19,764 nucleotides of DNA from Proteiniphilum sp. UBA4084 (GTDB lineage: Bacteria; Bacteroidota; Bacteroidia; Bacteroidales; Dysgonomonadaceae). Within the stretch, counting starts at the first letter, position 1. Every line of letters begins with the position of its first letter. The notes below the pieces were generated by a model. That model had not been told where the DNA came from, did no database searches, and was given only the letters and a program-made list of their open reading frames with translations. Shown piece after piece: positions 6,658-15,140 of the stretch. The stretch lies in the NCBI GenBank assembly GCA_002383605.1, contig DFYK01000056.1:5426-25189 (forward strand), written 5' to 3'. The position numbers and the translations under genes are program-made.

Positions 6658-7653
6658 ATGAGTCAAGTAGTCGATATCAAAGAACTCAATGAGCGTATTG
6701 AACAGAAGAGTGCTTTCGTACAAACGCTGGTGACGGGGATGAACAAAACAATTGTGGGACAGAAGCATCTCGTGGAATCCCTGTTGATCGGGCTGCTTTC
6801 CGATGGCCATATTTTGCTGGAGGGGGTTCCCGGACTGGCAAAGACATTGGCCATCAAAACACTCGCCCAGTTGATTGATGCCGACTACAGTCGGATTCAG
6901 TTTACGCCCGACCTGTTGCCTGCCGACGTCGTCGGTACCATGATCTACAGCCAGCGCAACGAAGAGTTCCTCGTGAAGCATGGACCCGTATTCGCCAACT
7001 TCGTGCTGGCCGATGAAATAAACCGAGCTCCGGCAAAGGTACAGAGTGCCCTGCTTGAGGCGATGCAGGAAAGACAGGTCACCATTGGCGAGCAAACCTA
7101 CAAACTGCCCGATCCCTTTCTTGTGATGGCTACGCAGAACCCGATTGAGCAGGAAGGTACTTACCCGCTTCCCGAGGCGCAGGTAGACCGTTTTATGCTG
7201 AAGGTGGTAATCTCTTATCCGTCGAAAGAAGAAGAGAAACAGATCATTCAACAGAATATTTTTGAACCGGTGACCATCGATAAGGCTGTTATCTCTACCC
7301 AGGCAATTTTGGAAGCACGCAAGGTGGTACGTGAAGTGTACATCGATGAAAAAATCGGTAAATACATTGTGGATATTGTGTTTGCTACCCGTTTCCCCGA
7401 TCAGTACGGGATGGGCAACCTCAAGGAAATGATTGGTTTCGGAGGTTCACCACGCGCATCCATCAATCTGGCGCTGGCTGCACGCGCTTTTGCGTTTATC
7501 AAACATCGTGGTTACGTAATTCCCGAAGATATCCGCGCAGTATGCCACGACGTCCTGCGGCATCGTATCGGGCTCACCTATGAAGCGGAAGCCAACAATC
7601 TCACCTCGGAAGAGATCATCAGTGAGATATTGAATAAGGTTGAGGTGCCATAA
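6658..7653 (+). CDS. moxR: MoxR-type AAA+ ATPase
   Basis: This 331-residue cytoplasmic AAA+ chaperone-like ATPase is the usual first gene of Bat operons and is thought to remodel or activate the VWA-domain partners. It has Walker A GVPGLAKT (56-63), Walker B VLADE (116-120) followed by INRAPAKVQSALLEAMQER, sensor 1 ATQNP (158-162), and the arginine-finger region EAQVDRFM with Arg178. The C-terminal lid includes GGSPRASINLALAARA. Length and motifs are complete. Two AAA+ states cannot be distinguished from sequence. The DUF58 gene follows 74 bases downstream. Confidence 0.95.
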   Translation: MSQVVDIKELNERIEQKSAFVQTLVTGMNKTIVGQKHLVESLLIGLLSDGHILLEGVPGLAKTLAIKTLAQLIDADYSRIQFTPDLLPADVVGTMIYSQRNEEFLVKHGPVFANFVLADEINRAPAKVQSALLEAMQERQVTIGEQTYKLPDPFLVMATQNPIEQEGTYPLPEAQVDRFMLKVVISYPSKEEEKQIIQQNIFEPVTIDKAVISTQAILEARKVVREVYIDEKIGKYIVDIVFATRFPDQYGMGNLKEMIGFGGSPRASINLALAARAFAFIKHRGYVIPEDIRAVCHDVLRHRIGLTYEAEANNLTSEEIISEILNKVEVP

Positions 7654-7680
7654 TCGCCCCATTCTGGTGAATCAGTATAT

Positions 7681-7733
7681 AAGGTGCAATTCAAACGGAA
7701 AATCCTCATAAAGGGGGTGAGATTCAAATGGAA
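7681..7733 (+). repeat. imperfect direct repeat covering the DUF58 gene start
   Basis: Positions 7681-7701 and 7713-7733 match at 16 of 21 bases, sharing GGTG, ATTCAAA and GGAAA. The second copy contains the strong ribosome binding site (GGGGGTGAG) and ATG 7728; the first has ACG where the ATG would be. It looks like a small tandem duplication of a translation start. Confidence 0.4.
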
Positions 7734-8597
7734 ACAACCGATCTATTAAAAAAAGTACGACACATCGAAATAAAAGCACGTGGTCTCTCCCGCAACATCT
7801 TTGCCGGCGAGTATCATTCCGCTTTTAAGGGACGTGGTATGGCTTTTTCTGAAGTGCGGGAGTACCAGTACGGGGACGATCTGCGTGACATCGACTGGAA
7901 TGTGACGGCACGCTACAATCGCCCCTATGTAAAGATATTCGAAGAGGAGCGTGAGCTTACCGTGATGCTGATGATCGATGTGTCGGAGAGCCTGGGCTTT
8001 GGTTCACGAAAGGTGCTGAAACGGGATATGGTGGCAGAGATTGCAGCCACACTGGCCTTTTCGGCGATACAGAATAACGACAAGATCGGGGTCATCTTTT
8101 TTACCGACAAAGTAGAGAAATTTATTCCTCCCAAAAAGGGAAAAAAACATATCCTGTTCATCATCCGTGAGATTCTGGGGTTTACGCCCGAGAGCAGCGG
8201 CACAGATTTGAATATGGCACTTCGTTATATGACGAATGCCATCAAGAAACGGTGCACCGCCTTTCTGATATCGGACTTCATCGATCCCGACGATTACAAA
8301 AAAGCGTTACAGATAGCCAATCGGAAGCACGATGTAGTGGCCATTCAGGTATATGATCAATTAAGTACTGAACTTATTCCCGTGGGACTGATGAAGGTGA
8401 GAGACCCGGAAACAGATGAAGAACGTTGGATCAACACCTCGTCACGCAGGGTAAGGGAAAGCTACCAAAACTGGTGGAATGGCCTGCAAAGAAATATGAA
8501 TTATGCATTCAGGCAGAGTGGTGTAGATAGTGTTTCGGTCTCCACCGAAAATGATTATGTAAAAGCGTTGTTGCAATTATTCCAGCAAAGAAAGTGA
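7728..8597 (+). CDS. DUF58 protein with VWA-like fold, Bat operon
   Basis: This 289-residue protein has no signal peptide or membrane helix and is probably cytoplasmic. The DUF58 core is at about 36-62 (GRGMAFSEVREYQYGDD followed by LRDIDWNVTAR). A VWA-like metal site is visible: DVSES (Asp84, Ser86, Ser88), Thr159 in SSGTDLN, and Asp183 in LISDFID. DUF58 proteins are regularly paired with MoxR and are believed to be its partner, though the biochemical role is not established. The start has one of the best ribosome binding sites in the window. Its stop overlaps the next gene start (GTGA), indicating translational coupling. Confidence 0.93.
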   Translation: METTDLLKKVRHIEIKARGLSRNIFAGEYHSAFKGRGMAFSEVREYQYGDDLRDIDWNVTARYNRPYVKIFEEERELTVMLMIDVSESLGFGSRKVLKRDMVAEIAATLAFSAIQNNDKIGVIFFTDKVEKFIPPKKGKKHILFIIREILGFTPESSGTDLNMALRYMTNAIKKRCTAFLISDFIDPDDYKKALQIANRKHDVVAIQVYDQLSTELIPVGLMKVRDPETDEERWINTSSRRVRESYQNWWNGLQRNMNYAFRQSGVDSVSVSTENDYVKALLQLFQQRK

Positions 8598-9667
8598 AAG
8601 TGACGAAAAAAAAACATCATATCGATTGTATACTGAAAGCCGTTTTTATGGCGTGTGGTATTTTACTGTCGCTTTCGGTGTCGGCGCAACGTGCTTCGGT
8701 GCAGGCTACTGTGCAGCCGACAGAGATTCTGATCGGCGAACAGGCGCTGGTCAACCTGAAGGTGATTACGCCCAAGGACAAAACCATCCTTTTTCCGGTA
8801 TTCGAGAAGGAGATTGTCCCCGGCATTGAAGTGATTACCATGCTGCCGCCCGACACCACAGTCGAAAACAACGTGATGACACTGAACTTCAAGTATGTGG
8901 TCACCTCGTTCGACTCTACGCTGTATCATATACCCCATATGTCGGTTTTCGACGGTACCGACACCATCTACTCAAATTCCTTCGGACTGAAAGTGACATC
9001 ACCTCAGCTATCTGACTCTACACTGGCTTATCTGGAAAAAATAAACAAGGGAGAGACCGACTCCATCGATTTTGAGCAGTTGCAGCTGCACGACATAAAA
9101 CCCGTTCAGAAAGCGCCTTTCGTATGGACCGATTATTTGTGGATCCTTTGGATCGTACTGGGTGTGATGTTGCTGATTGCACTCGTTGGGCTGATCATCT
9201 GGCTGGTGCTGAAGAAGAAACGCAAAGGCTATTTTTTTACCCCCCCCGTGGTACTGCCGGCACATGTGCGGGCGATCAGGGAACTGGACAAGCTGAAGGA
9301 GGAGAAAATCTGGCAACAGGGCAGGGAAAAAGAATTCTACAGCAAGCTTACAGACATCCTCCGCAACTATCTGGAAGAACGCGAAGGAATCAATGCGATG
9401 GAGATGACTTCTGGTGAAATTCTGAATGAGGTACGTAAGCTGTTGGAGGTGGATTCGGTTTACAACAACCTGAAACAGATTCTCTCTACCGCCGATCTGG
9501 TGAAATTTGCCAAGTACAAACCTTATCCCGACGAGAACGACCTGAGCATGGTAAATGCTTACTTCTTTGTGAATCAGACCAGAGAATCCGATCCGGTTCC
9601 CGAAAAAGAGGAATTGAAAAAAGTAAACAATGAGGAGCCGGAACAGGGCCCCTCCAAGAGTAAATAA
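8594..9667 (+). CDS. BatD-like/DUF4381-like membrane protein of the Bat operon
   Basis: This 357-residue protein has a signal peptide (to about SVSAQ, residue 31), a periplasmic beta-rich domain (about 33-170) resembling the repeat unit of BatD, one membrane helix (about 180-206) and a cytoplasmic helical tail. The tail contains FYSKLTDILRNYLEER and FAKYKPYPDENDL, similar in kind to the C-terminus of DUF4381 proteins found between DUF58 and VWA genes in Proteobacteria. I infer a bitopic adaptor linking the cytoplasmic MoxR/DUF58 pair to periplasmic partners. The start is GTG 8594 with a 4-base overlap with the DUF58 stop; the next in-frame ATG would cut into the signal peptide. A T7 run (9232-9238) and a C8 run (9240-9247) lie just after the membrane helix. 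BatA starts 3 bases after its stop. Confidence 0.8.
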   Translation: MKVTKKKHHIDCILKAVFMACGILLSLSVSAQRASVQATVQPTEILIGEQALVNLKVITPKDKTILFPVFEKEIVPGIEVITMLPPDTTVENNVMTLNFKYVVTSFDSTLYHIPHMSVFDGTDTIYSNSFGLKVTSPQLSDSTLAYLEKINKGETDSIDFEQLQLHDIKPVQKAPFVWTDYLWILWIVLGVMLLIALVGLIIWLVLKKKRKGYFFTPPVVLPAHVRAIRELDKLKEEKIWQQGREKEFYSKLTDILRNYLEEREGINAMEMTSGEILNEVRKLLEVDSVYNNLKQILSTADLVKFAKYKPYPDENDLSMVNAYFFVNQTRESDPVPEKEELKKVNNEEPEQGPSKSK

Positions 9668-9670
9668 AGC

Positions 9671-10654
9671 ATGGAATTTCTGCACCCTGAATATCTCTAT
9701 CTCCTGCTGCTGCTCATACCGCTCATTGTGTGGTATGTGATGCGGTTGTCGAAGACGCAGGCTTCCTTTAAGCTGGCATCCACCCTGGCCTTTAAAGGGA
9801 TGAAGTCCGACTTTCGGGTTTATATGCGGCATCTGCCGTTTGCATTGCGGTTGATTTCCATGGCACTGATCATCCTTGTGCTTGCTCGTCCGCAATCGGT
9901 CAGTAGCTGGGAAGAGACAGAGACACAGGGAATAGACATTGTGATGGCACTCGACGTGTCGGGGTCGATGCTCTCTCAGGATCTGCAGCCCGACAGGCTG
10001 CAAGCCGCCAAAAAGGTGGCGGCGGAGTTCATCACTGACAGAAAAAACGACAACATCGGTCTGGTGATCTTTGCTGGTGAAAGCTTCACCCAGTGTCCGC
10101 TCACCACCGACCACAAGGTGCTGTTGAACCTGCTGAACGAAATCAATTTCGGGATGATTGAAGATGGAACGGCCATCGGACTGGGACTGGCCACTTCCGT
10201 AAACAGGCTCAAAGAGAGTAGCTCCGACTCGCGTGTGGTGATTCTGCTGACCGACGGAACCAACAACAGCGGACAAATTGCGCCGCTCACTGCAGCCGAT
10301 CTGGCGCGTTCATACGGAATCCGCGTCTACACAGTAGGTGTGGGTACCAAGGGTATGGCCCCCACACCGGTGAATACACCGTTTGGCATCAGAATGCAGA
10401 ATATGCCGGTGGATATCGATGAGAAAACGCTCACCGAGATTGCTGCCATGACCGGGGGCCAATACTTCAGGGCGCAGGATACCGAAGGATTGCGGCAGGT
10501 ATATAAAGAGATTGAAGAAATGGAGAAATATCTGATCAGCGTGCAGAACGTGACCCGGCGCCAGGAATTATTCCTTCCCTTTGCACTGTTTGCCATGGGA
10601 TTGATATTGCTGGAGCTGCTGCTGCGAAGGACCTGGTTAAGGAACATCCCCTGA
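9671..10654 (+). CDS. batA: BatA, membrane-anchored VWA protein
   Basis: This 327-residue inner-membrane protein has two N-terminal helices (about 8-24 and 57-73), a VWA domain and a C-terminal helix (about 302-320). The full MIDAS set is present: DVSGS (Asp95, Ser97, Ser99), Thr167 in EDGTAIG and Asp195 in LLTDGT, so divalent-metal-dependent binding of a partner is expected. HPEYLYLL at the N-terminus is the usual aerotolerance-family start. Bat operons were named for an aerotolerance effect in Bacteroides fragilis; later work in other bacteria has argued for envelope-stress or integrity roles. It sits between the BatD-like gene (3-base gap) and batB (37 bases). Confidence 0.93.
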   Translation: MEFLHPEYLYLLLLLIPLIVWYVMRLSKTQASFKLASTLAFKGMKSDFRVYMRHLPFALRLISMALIILVLARPQSVSSWEETETQGIDIVMALDVSGSMLSQDLQPDRLQAAKKVAAEFITDRKNDNIGLVIFAGESFTQCPLTTDHKVLLNLLNEINFGMIEDGTAIGLGLATSVNRLKESSSDSRVVILLTDGTNNSGQIAPLTAADLARSYGIRVYTVGVGTKGMAPTPVNTPFGIRMQNMPVDIDEKTLTEIAAMTGGQYFRAQDTEGLRQVYKEIEEMEKYLISVQNVTRRQELFLPFALFAMGLILLELLLRRTWLRNIP

Positions 10655-10691
10655 AACCTGAAACATAAAGGTGAAAAGTTAAAACAGAGAC

Positions 10692-11714
10692 ATGTTTAGA
10701 TTCGGAAATCCGGAATATTTATGGTTGTTCATCGCCATGCCCTTGTTGCTGGCAATTTACATCTACCTGAACATCAGAAAGCGTAAAGCGGTACAAAAGA
10801 TGGGTATCCTCTCCACGCTCAAGATGATGATGCCTGAATTATCGCTGAAACGCTCTTACCTCAAGTTCTGGCTTGTCTTCGCAACACTTTGCACGGGAAT
10901 CTTTATGATTGCCCGTCCCCAGTTTGGCACCAAGGTGGAAACGGTGGAGAAGGAGGGAATAGAGCTGGTGATCGCCATGGATGTCTCCAACTCCATGCTC
11001 ACCAAAGATGTCGCGCCCGACAGATTGTCGCGCGCAAAACAGATTCTGTCACGACTCATCGATGTGCGGAGTAACGACAAGGTGGCCCTGATTGTCTTTG
11101 CAGGAGAAGCATACGTGCAGATGCCACTTACGTCTGACACCCAATCGGCAAAGATATTCCTGAACACCATCGACCCGAGCCTTGTCCCCATTCAGGGGAC
11201 GGCCATTGGTGAGGCAATCCGCCTGGGAGTGAGTTCCTTCTCGAGTGACAAAGATATCAGCAAGGCGATGGTAATCATTACCGACGGGGAAGATCACGAA
11301 GGTGATGCAACCCAGGCAGCCGCCGAGGCAGCCAATGCAGGTGTGATGGTGAATGTGCTGGGAATAGGTTCCCCCGACGGCTCCCCCATCCCGGCACTGG
11401 AGTATGGAAGTAATTTCATGACCGATAACGAAGGTAACGTGGTTGTCTCCCGACTGAATGAGCAAATGGGGATGGATATTGCACAAAGCGGAAAAGGGTT
11501 TTATGTGCGTGCCGACAACTCAAATACAGCGATCCGCGCACTGGAAACACAACTCGACGAACTGGAAACAGGAAAGTCTACCAGCCTCTCCTATTCGGAG
11601 TATGACGAGAAATTTCCGTTCCTTGCATGGATCATGCTGGTTATTCTGCTGATTGAGGTTCTTGTATATGATAAGAAAAATCGCTTGTTCAGAAATGTGA
11701 GACTGTTTAAATAA
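10692..11714 (+). CDS. batB: BatB, membrane-anchored VWA protein
   Basis: This 340-residue paralogue of BatA has the same layout: helices at about 9-26 and 58-74, a VWA domain, and a C-terminal helix (about 307-325). The MIDAS set is intact: DVSNS (Asp97, Ser99, Ser101), Thr170 in IQGTAIG and Asp198 in IITDGED. It opens with FGNPEYLWL, matching BatA's HPEYLYL. BatA and BatB are expected to form a complex in the inner membrane. The 37-base gap before it contains a CCTGAAA direct repeat. The batB stop is immediately followed by a heptamer repeat that separates it from batC. Confidence 0.93.
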   Translation: MFRFGNPEYLWLFIAMPLLLAIYIYLNIRKRKAVQKMGILSTLKMMMPELSLKRSYLKFWLVFATLCTGIFMIARPQFGTKVETVEKEGIELVIAMDVSNSMLTKDVAPDRLSRAKQILSRLIDVRSNDKVALIVFAGEAYVQMPLTSDTQSAKIFLNTIDPSLVPIQGTAIGEAIRLGVSSFSSDKDISKAMVIITDGEDHEGDATQAAAEAANAGVMVNVLGIGSPDGSPIPALEYGSNFMTDNEGNVVVSRLNEQMGMDIAQSGKGFYVRADNSNTAIRALETQLDELETGKSTSLSYSEYDEKFPFLAWIMLVILLIEVLVYDKKNRLFRNVRLFK

Positions 11715-11748
11715 GCTGTCAGTTGTCAGTTGTCAGCTGTCAGCTTTT
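11714..11748 (+). repeat. heptamer tandem repeat, array C, between batB and batC
   Basis: Five units: AGCTGTC, AGTTGTC, AGTTGTC, AGCTGTC, AGCTTTT. The pattern AG(C/T)nnTC is the same as in arrays A and B, 9 kb away. The array begins at the last base of the batB stop codon and ends 19 bases before the batC ATG, inside the Bat operon. Confidence 0.8.
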
Positions 11749-11767
11749 GATTGCAAAAAAAACGAAA

Positions 11768-12493
11768 ATGAAGGGATTATTTACAAAATATGGATTATTG
11801 TTGTTGCTGACACTTCTTCCCTTGTCGGTTTCTGCACAAAAGGAAGTGCGTAAAAATATCCGCAAGGGAAACAAGGAATACAACCAGCAGAAATATTCGG
11901 AAGCCACTGCTTTCTATGAAAATGCAGTGAAAGGGAACCCCTCCTCCAAAGAGGCAAACTTTAATCTTGGAAACACGTTGTATAAGCAGAAAGAGTGGGA
12001 TAAATCCGTTGAAAAGTACAACCATTTCATCTCACTGGAACAGGATAATCCTGCTGAGGCTTCTGCCGGTTGGCACAATATCGGCAATGCCATGCTGCAA
12101 AAGAAAGAACTGCAAAAATCAATGGAAGCTTATAAAATGGCGTTGCGACTAAATCCGGAGGACGAAGAAACGCGCTACAACCTGGCCGTCGTACAGAAAA
12201 TGATACAGGATCAAGATCAACAGGATCAGGGTGAAGGAGAGCAGGAGCAGCAACAACAGGAACAACAGCAAAACAACGATCAGCAGAATCAGTCACCCCA
12301 GAATCAGCAGGATCAGGAGAAAAAAGCGGAACAGTCGGAACAGCCGGAACAAATGTCGCGCGACAATGCCCGTCAGTTGCTTCAGGCTATTGAGCAGGAC
12401 GAACAGCAGACACAGGAAAAGGTTCAGCAGATAAAAGCACAGGAAAGAGAAGAGCAGGCCGAAAATAACAGAAGAAACAACAAAAACTGGTAG
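11768..12493 (+). CDS. batC: BatC, periplasmic TPR protein with Gln-rich tail
   Basis: This 241-residue protein has a signal peptide (MKGLFTKYGLLLLLTLLPLS up to the VSAQ cleavage region). TPR repeats follow, visible as EYNQQKYSEATAFYENAVKGNPSS, then EANFNLGNTLYKQKEWDKSVEKY, then a third ending ALRLNPEDEETRYNLAVV. From about residue 155 the protein becomes extremely rich in Gln, Asn, Asp and Glu and is probably disordered. TPR repeats bind partners, so a scaffold role in the Bat complex is likely. The open frame extends to a TTG at 11723, but that start lies in the heptamer repeat and would spoil the signal peptide; ATG 11768 is preferred. The batD gene follows 13 bases later. Confidence 0.92.
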   Translation: MKGLFTKYGLLLLLTLLPLSVSAQKEVRKNIRKGNKEYNQQKYSEATAFYENAVKGNPSSKEANFNLGNTLYKQKEWDKSVEKYNHFISLEQDNPAEASAGWHNIGNAMLQKKELQKSMEAYKMALRLNPEDEETRYNLAVVQKMIQDQDQQDQGEGEQEQQQQEQQQNNDQQNQSPQNQQDQEKKAEQSEQPEQMSRDNARQLLQAIEQDEQQTQEKVQQIKAQEREEQAENNRRNNKNW

Positions 12494-12506
12494 TAAGCAG
12501 GTGTAT

Positions 12507-14354
12507 ATGAAACAAAAACAACATGGCGTTATTCTCCTTCTTTTCGTGGCATTCCTGTTCACGGGCAGGACAACCATGTCGGTAGCACAGGTAACGTTCA
12601 AAGCCACCGCACCTGCCACGGTCGTGGAGGGAGAGCAATTCAGGTTAAGTTATGTGCTGAATAAGGAGGGAAGGGATATCCGGCTGCCCGACATGTCTGA
12701 TTTCGATTTGCTGTTCGGACCCAGTACTTCCACCAGCTACAGTCAACGTACGGTCAACGGTAAGACCACCTCCGAGAGTTCGGTGACCTATACCTACATC
12801 CTCGTGGCAAAAAAAACGGGTTCTTTTACCATCCCGGCAGCTTCCATCACAATCGACGGCAGCAATTACCAGTCGAACACCCTCCAGGTCAATGTGCTTC
12901 CACCCGATAAAAACTCATCGCAGGGCACAACTCCCGGTGGGCGACAACAAAATGAAGGTGCTTCAGCAGGCGGGGGCACAGTCTCTGCCCGTGATGCGTT
13001 TATCAGAGCCATCGTTTCCAAAAATAGCCTTTACGAACAGGAAGGATTTACCGTCACCTTCCGTTTATATACGACATTGAATGTAGTGAATTTCGGGAAG
13101 ATACAATTCCCCGAATTCGAAGGGTTCATGGTAGAGGAAATACCCTTGCCTGTGAATCAGCAGCTCCAAATGGAACGATACAACGACAAAAACTATTACA
13201 CGGCCGACCTGAGAAAGACACTGCTTTTTCCGCAGCGGTCGGGTCAGATGACCATTCCTGCCGGTAATATCGAAATGGTCTTTTCGGTTCCCTCAGGAAG
13301 AAGTGTTTCCACCTTTTTCGGATCACAGGAGGTGATGGTGGATGTAAAGAAAAATCTGACCACCAACCCGCTGGCCATAAATGTGAAGCCATTGCCGGCA
13401 GGCAAACCTGCCAGCTATGCCAACGCAGTTGGTACCTTCACGTTGAATTCATCCGTCAGTTCCGAGAAAATTAAAGCCAATGAGGCGCTTACCTTTACCC
13501 TGGAAATTTCAGGTACCGGTAACATGAAACTCATCCGCAACCCGGAAATCGCTTTTCCCGATAACTTCGAACTATACGATCCCACAGTAAACAACGCGCT
13601 GAATGTAACAACCAACGGCTTGACCGGGATCCGAAAAATCTCCTACATGGCCATACCACGCTATGAAGGAAATTACACCATCCCTTCTATGGAGTTTACC
13701 TATTTCGACCCGGGTACAAGCAGATATAAAACACTGACCACCCCCGCATATCAGCTACAGATTACCAAGGGAGATCCGGGAAGTGCCGCGTCAGGTACTT
13801 TTGTAAACCGACAGGATGTAAAGGTGGAACAGGACATCCGCTTTTTGAAGACGGGTGATCCCATCTATCTTTCACGTTCTGACTTCTTCGTGGGATCCTT
13901 CATGTATTGGTTGTGGTACTTGCTTCCCCTGATTGTACTGATTTCTTACTATGTGATCAACCGCAAACAGGCCCGAGAAAATGCCAATGTTGCCCTGATG
14001 CGGACAAAGAAGGCCAACAGGACAGCTGCAAAACGACTGAAGACGGCTGGAAAGTATCTCCGGGAGCATAATAAAGAAATGTTTTATGATGAAGTGTTGC
14101 GGGCATTATGGGGATATTTCAGTGATAAACTTTCCATTCCGCTGGCACGGCTTTCAAAAAATAATATTGAATCGGAGCTGTCAAAACAAGGTGTCAGTGA
14201 AGAACTTGCCGGCAGGTTCATGCAGATACTCGATATCTGTGAGTTTGCCCGCTACGCCCCCGCAGAGAGCGATGCCGGAATGGACCGGCTATATCAGGAT
14301 ACCGTAGAGGCCATCGGTGCGATGGAGAATAAGTTGAGAAAGAGAGTACGATGA
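12507..14354 (+). CDS. batD: BatD, periplasmic beta-domain membrane protein
   Basis: This 615-residue protein begins with a signal peptide (to about SVAQ, residue 27). Several beta-rich periplasmic domains follow, typical of the BatD oxygen-tolerance family (for example ATVVEGEQFRLSYVLN, and YTYILVAKKTGSFTIPAASI, a pattern repeated further on). A Gly/Ser/Gln-rich linker sits near 135-160. One membrane helix lies at about 465-487 (SFMYWLWYLLPLIVLISYYV). A cytoplasmic helical tail of about 125 residues resembles that of the third Bat gene. I chose ATG 12507 over the in-frame GTG 12501 because AGCAGGTG sits just upstream of the ATG. It probably presents the periplasmic face of the Bat complex. 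Confidence 0.93.
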   Translation: MKQKQHGVILLLFVAFLFTGRTTMSVAQVTFKATAPATVVEGEQFRLSYVLNKEGRDIRLPDMSDFDLLFGPSTSTSYSQRTVNGKTTSESSVTYTYILVAKKTGSFTIPAASITIDGSNYQSNTLQVNVLPPDKNSSQGTTPGGRQQNEGASAGGGTVSARDAFIRAIVSKNSLYEQEGFTVTFRLYTTLNVVNFGKIQFPEFEGFMVEEIPLPVNQQLQMERYNDKNYYTADLRKTLLFPQRSGQMTIPAGNIEMVFSVPSGRSVSTFFGSQEVMVDVKKNLTTNPLAINVKPLPAGKPASYANAVGTFTLNSSVSSEKIKANEALTFTLEISGTGNMKLIRNPEIAFPDNFELYDPTVNNALNVTTNGLTGIRKISYMAIPRYEGNYTIPSMEFTYFDPGTSRYKTLTTPAYQLQITKGDPGSAASGTFVNRQDVKVEQDIRFLKTGDPIYLSRSDFFVGSFMYWLWYLLPLIVLISYYVINRKQARENANVALMRTKKANRTAAKRLKTAGKYLREHNKEMFYDEVLRALWGYFSDKLSIPLARLSKNNIESELSKQGVSEELAGRFMQILDICEFARYAPAESDAGMDRLYQDTVEAIGAMENKLRKRVR

Positions 14355-14378
14355 CTGTGGAAGCAAAAAGAGGAAGAA

Positions 14379-15140
14379 ATGAAATCGATTAAATTTATAC
14401 TTATGCTGCTGTTCGTGTTCCCCGTTCACGCAAAGATGAGGGGGCAGGAGAGCGAAGCAACTCAGGCGTACAGGGATCAGGACTACAAAAAAAGTATTGA
14501 ACTATACGAAGGGCTTGTTACACAGGCTCTCAATGAAGACAAAGAGTCGGCACAGCTTTATTTCAATCTGGGCAACGCTTATTTTAGAGACAACCAAACG
14601 GGCAAAGCTATTCTGAATTATGAGAGAGCTCTCCTGCTGGATCCGGGTGATGGCGATATACGTCACAACCTGCGCTTCGCCAGAAGCCGGACTGTAGATC
14701 GTATTGATACGGCGGGTGACCTGTTCATTACAAACTGGTTTCGGTCTGTGCGCAACATAAACAGTTCCGATGGATGGGCAACCATCAGCATTGTGCTTTT
14801 TATTATTTTTTTGACCTCTGTTGCAACATTCCTCTTTGTGCGCATTCTCTGGGCCAGGAAGAGTTCCTTTTATGCAGGCATCGTGCTCTTCATCCTGATG
14901 ATCATGACCAATCTTTTTGCCTTCAGCCAAAAAAGTGAACGTCTTCACAGAAATAACGCCATTGTCATGGTGGGGGCGGCCCGGGTAAATGCATCACCCG
15001 ATGAGAACAGCAACGCGCTTTTCGAACTGCACGAAGGCACCAAAGTAAAGATCAGAAGTAACGATGCCGACTGGTATGAAATTGAAATTGCGAACGGCAG
15101 TGTTGGCTGGACTTCAAGACAAAACATAGAGATCATATGA
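14379..15140 (+). CDS. batE: BatE, TPR and SH3-domain membrane protein
   Basis: This 253-residue protein has an N-terminal signal-like segment (to about residue 22) and TPR repeats at about 25-105 (YRDQDYKKSIELYEGLV, then LYFNLGNAYFRDNQTGKAI). Two membrane helices follow (about 132-157 and 161-182), then a C-terminal bacterial SH3 domain (about 192-250, ending DADWYEIEIANGSVGWTSR). SH3 domains of this type often bind peptidoglycan or peptide ligands, so BatE could tether the complex to the cell wall; this is inference. AGAGGAAG precedes the ATG. Its stop overlaps the next start as ATGA. Confidence 0.92.
   Translation: MKSIKFILMLLFVFPVHAKMRGQESEATQAYRDQDYKKSIELYEGLVTQALNEDKESAQLYFNLGNAYFRDNQTGKAILNYERALLLDPGDGDIRHNLRFARSRTVDRIDTAGDLFITNWFRSVRNINSSDGWATISIVLFIIFLTSVATFLFVRILWARKSSFYAGIVLFILMIMTNLFAFSQKSERLHRNNAIVMVGAARVNASPDENSNALFELHEGTKVKIRSNDADWYEIEIANGSVGWTSRQNIEII

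Noticed and set aside
9008..10276. Long minus-strand open frame (422 codons) opposite the third Bat gene and batA
   Set aside because: Antisense to two recognised genes; the protein is rich in Gln and His with no domain, as expected from reading coding DNA backward.
11723..11767. Upstream TTG start for batC
   Set aside because: The added 15 residues are translated heptamer repeat and would precede a good signal peptide that begins at ATG 11768.
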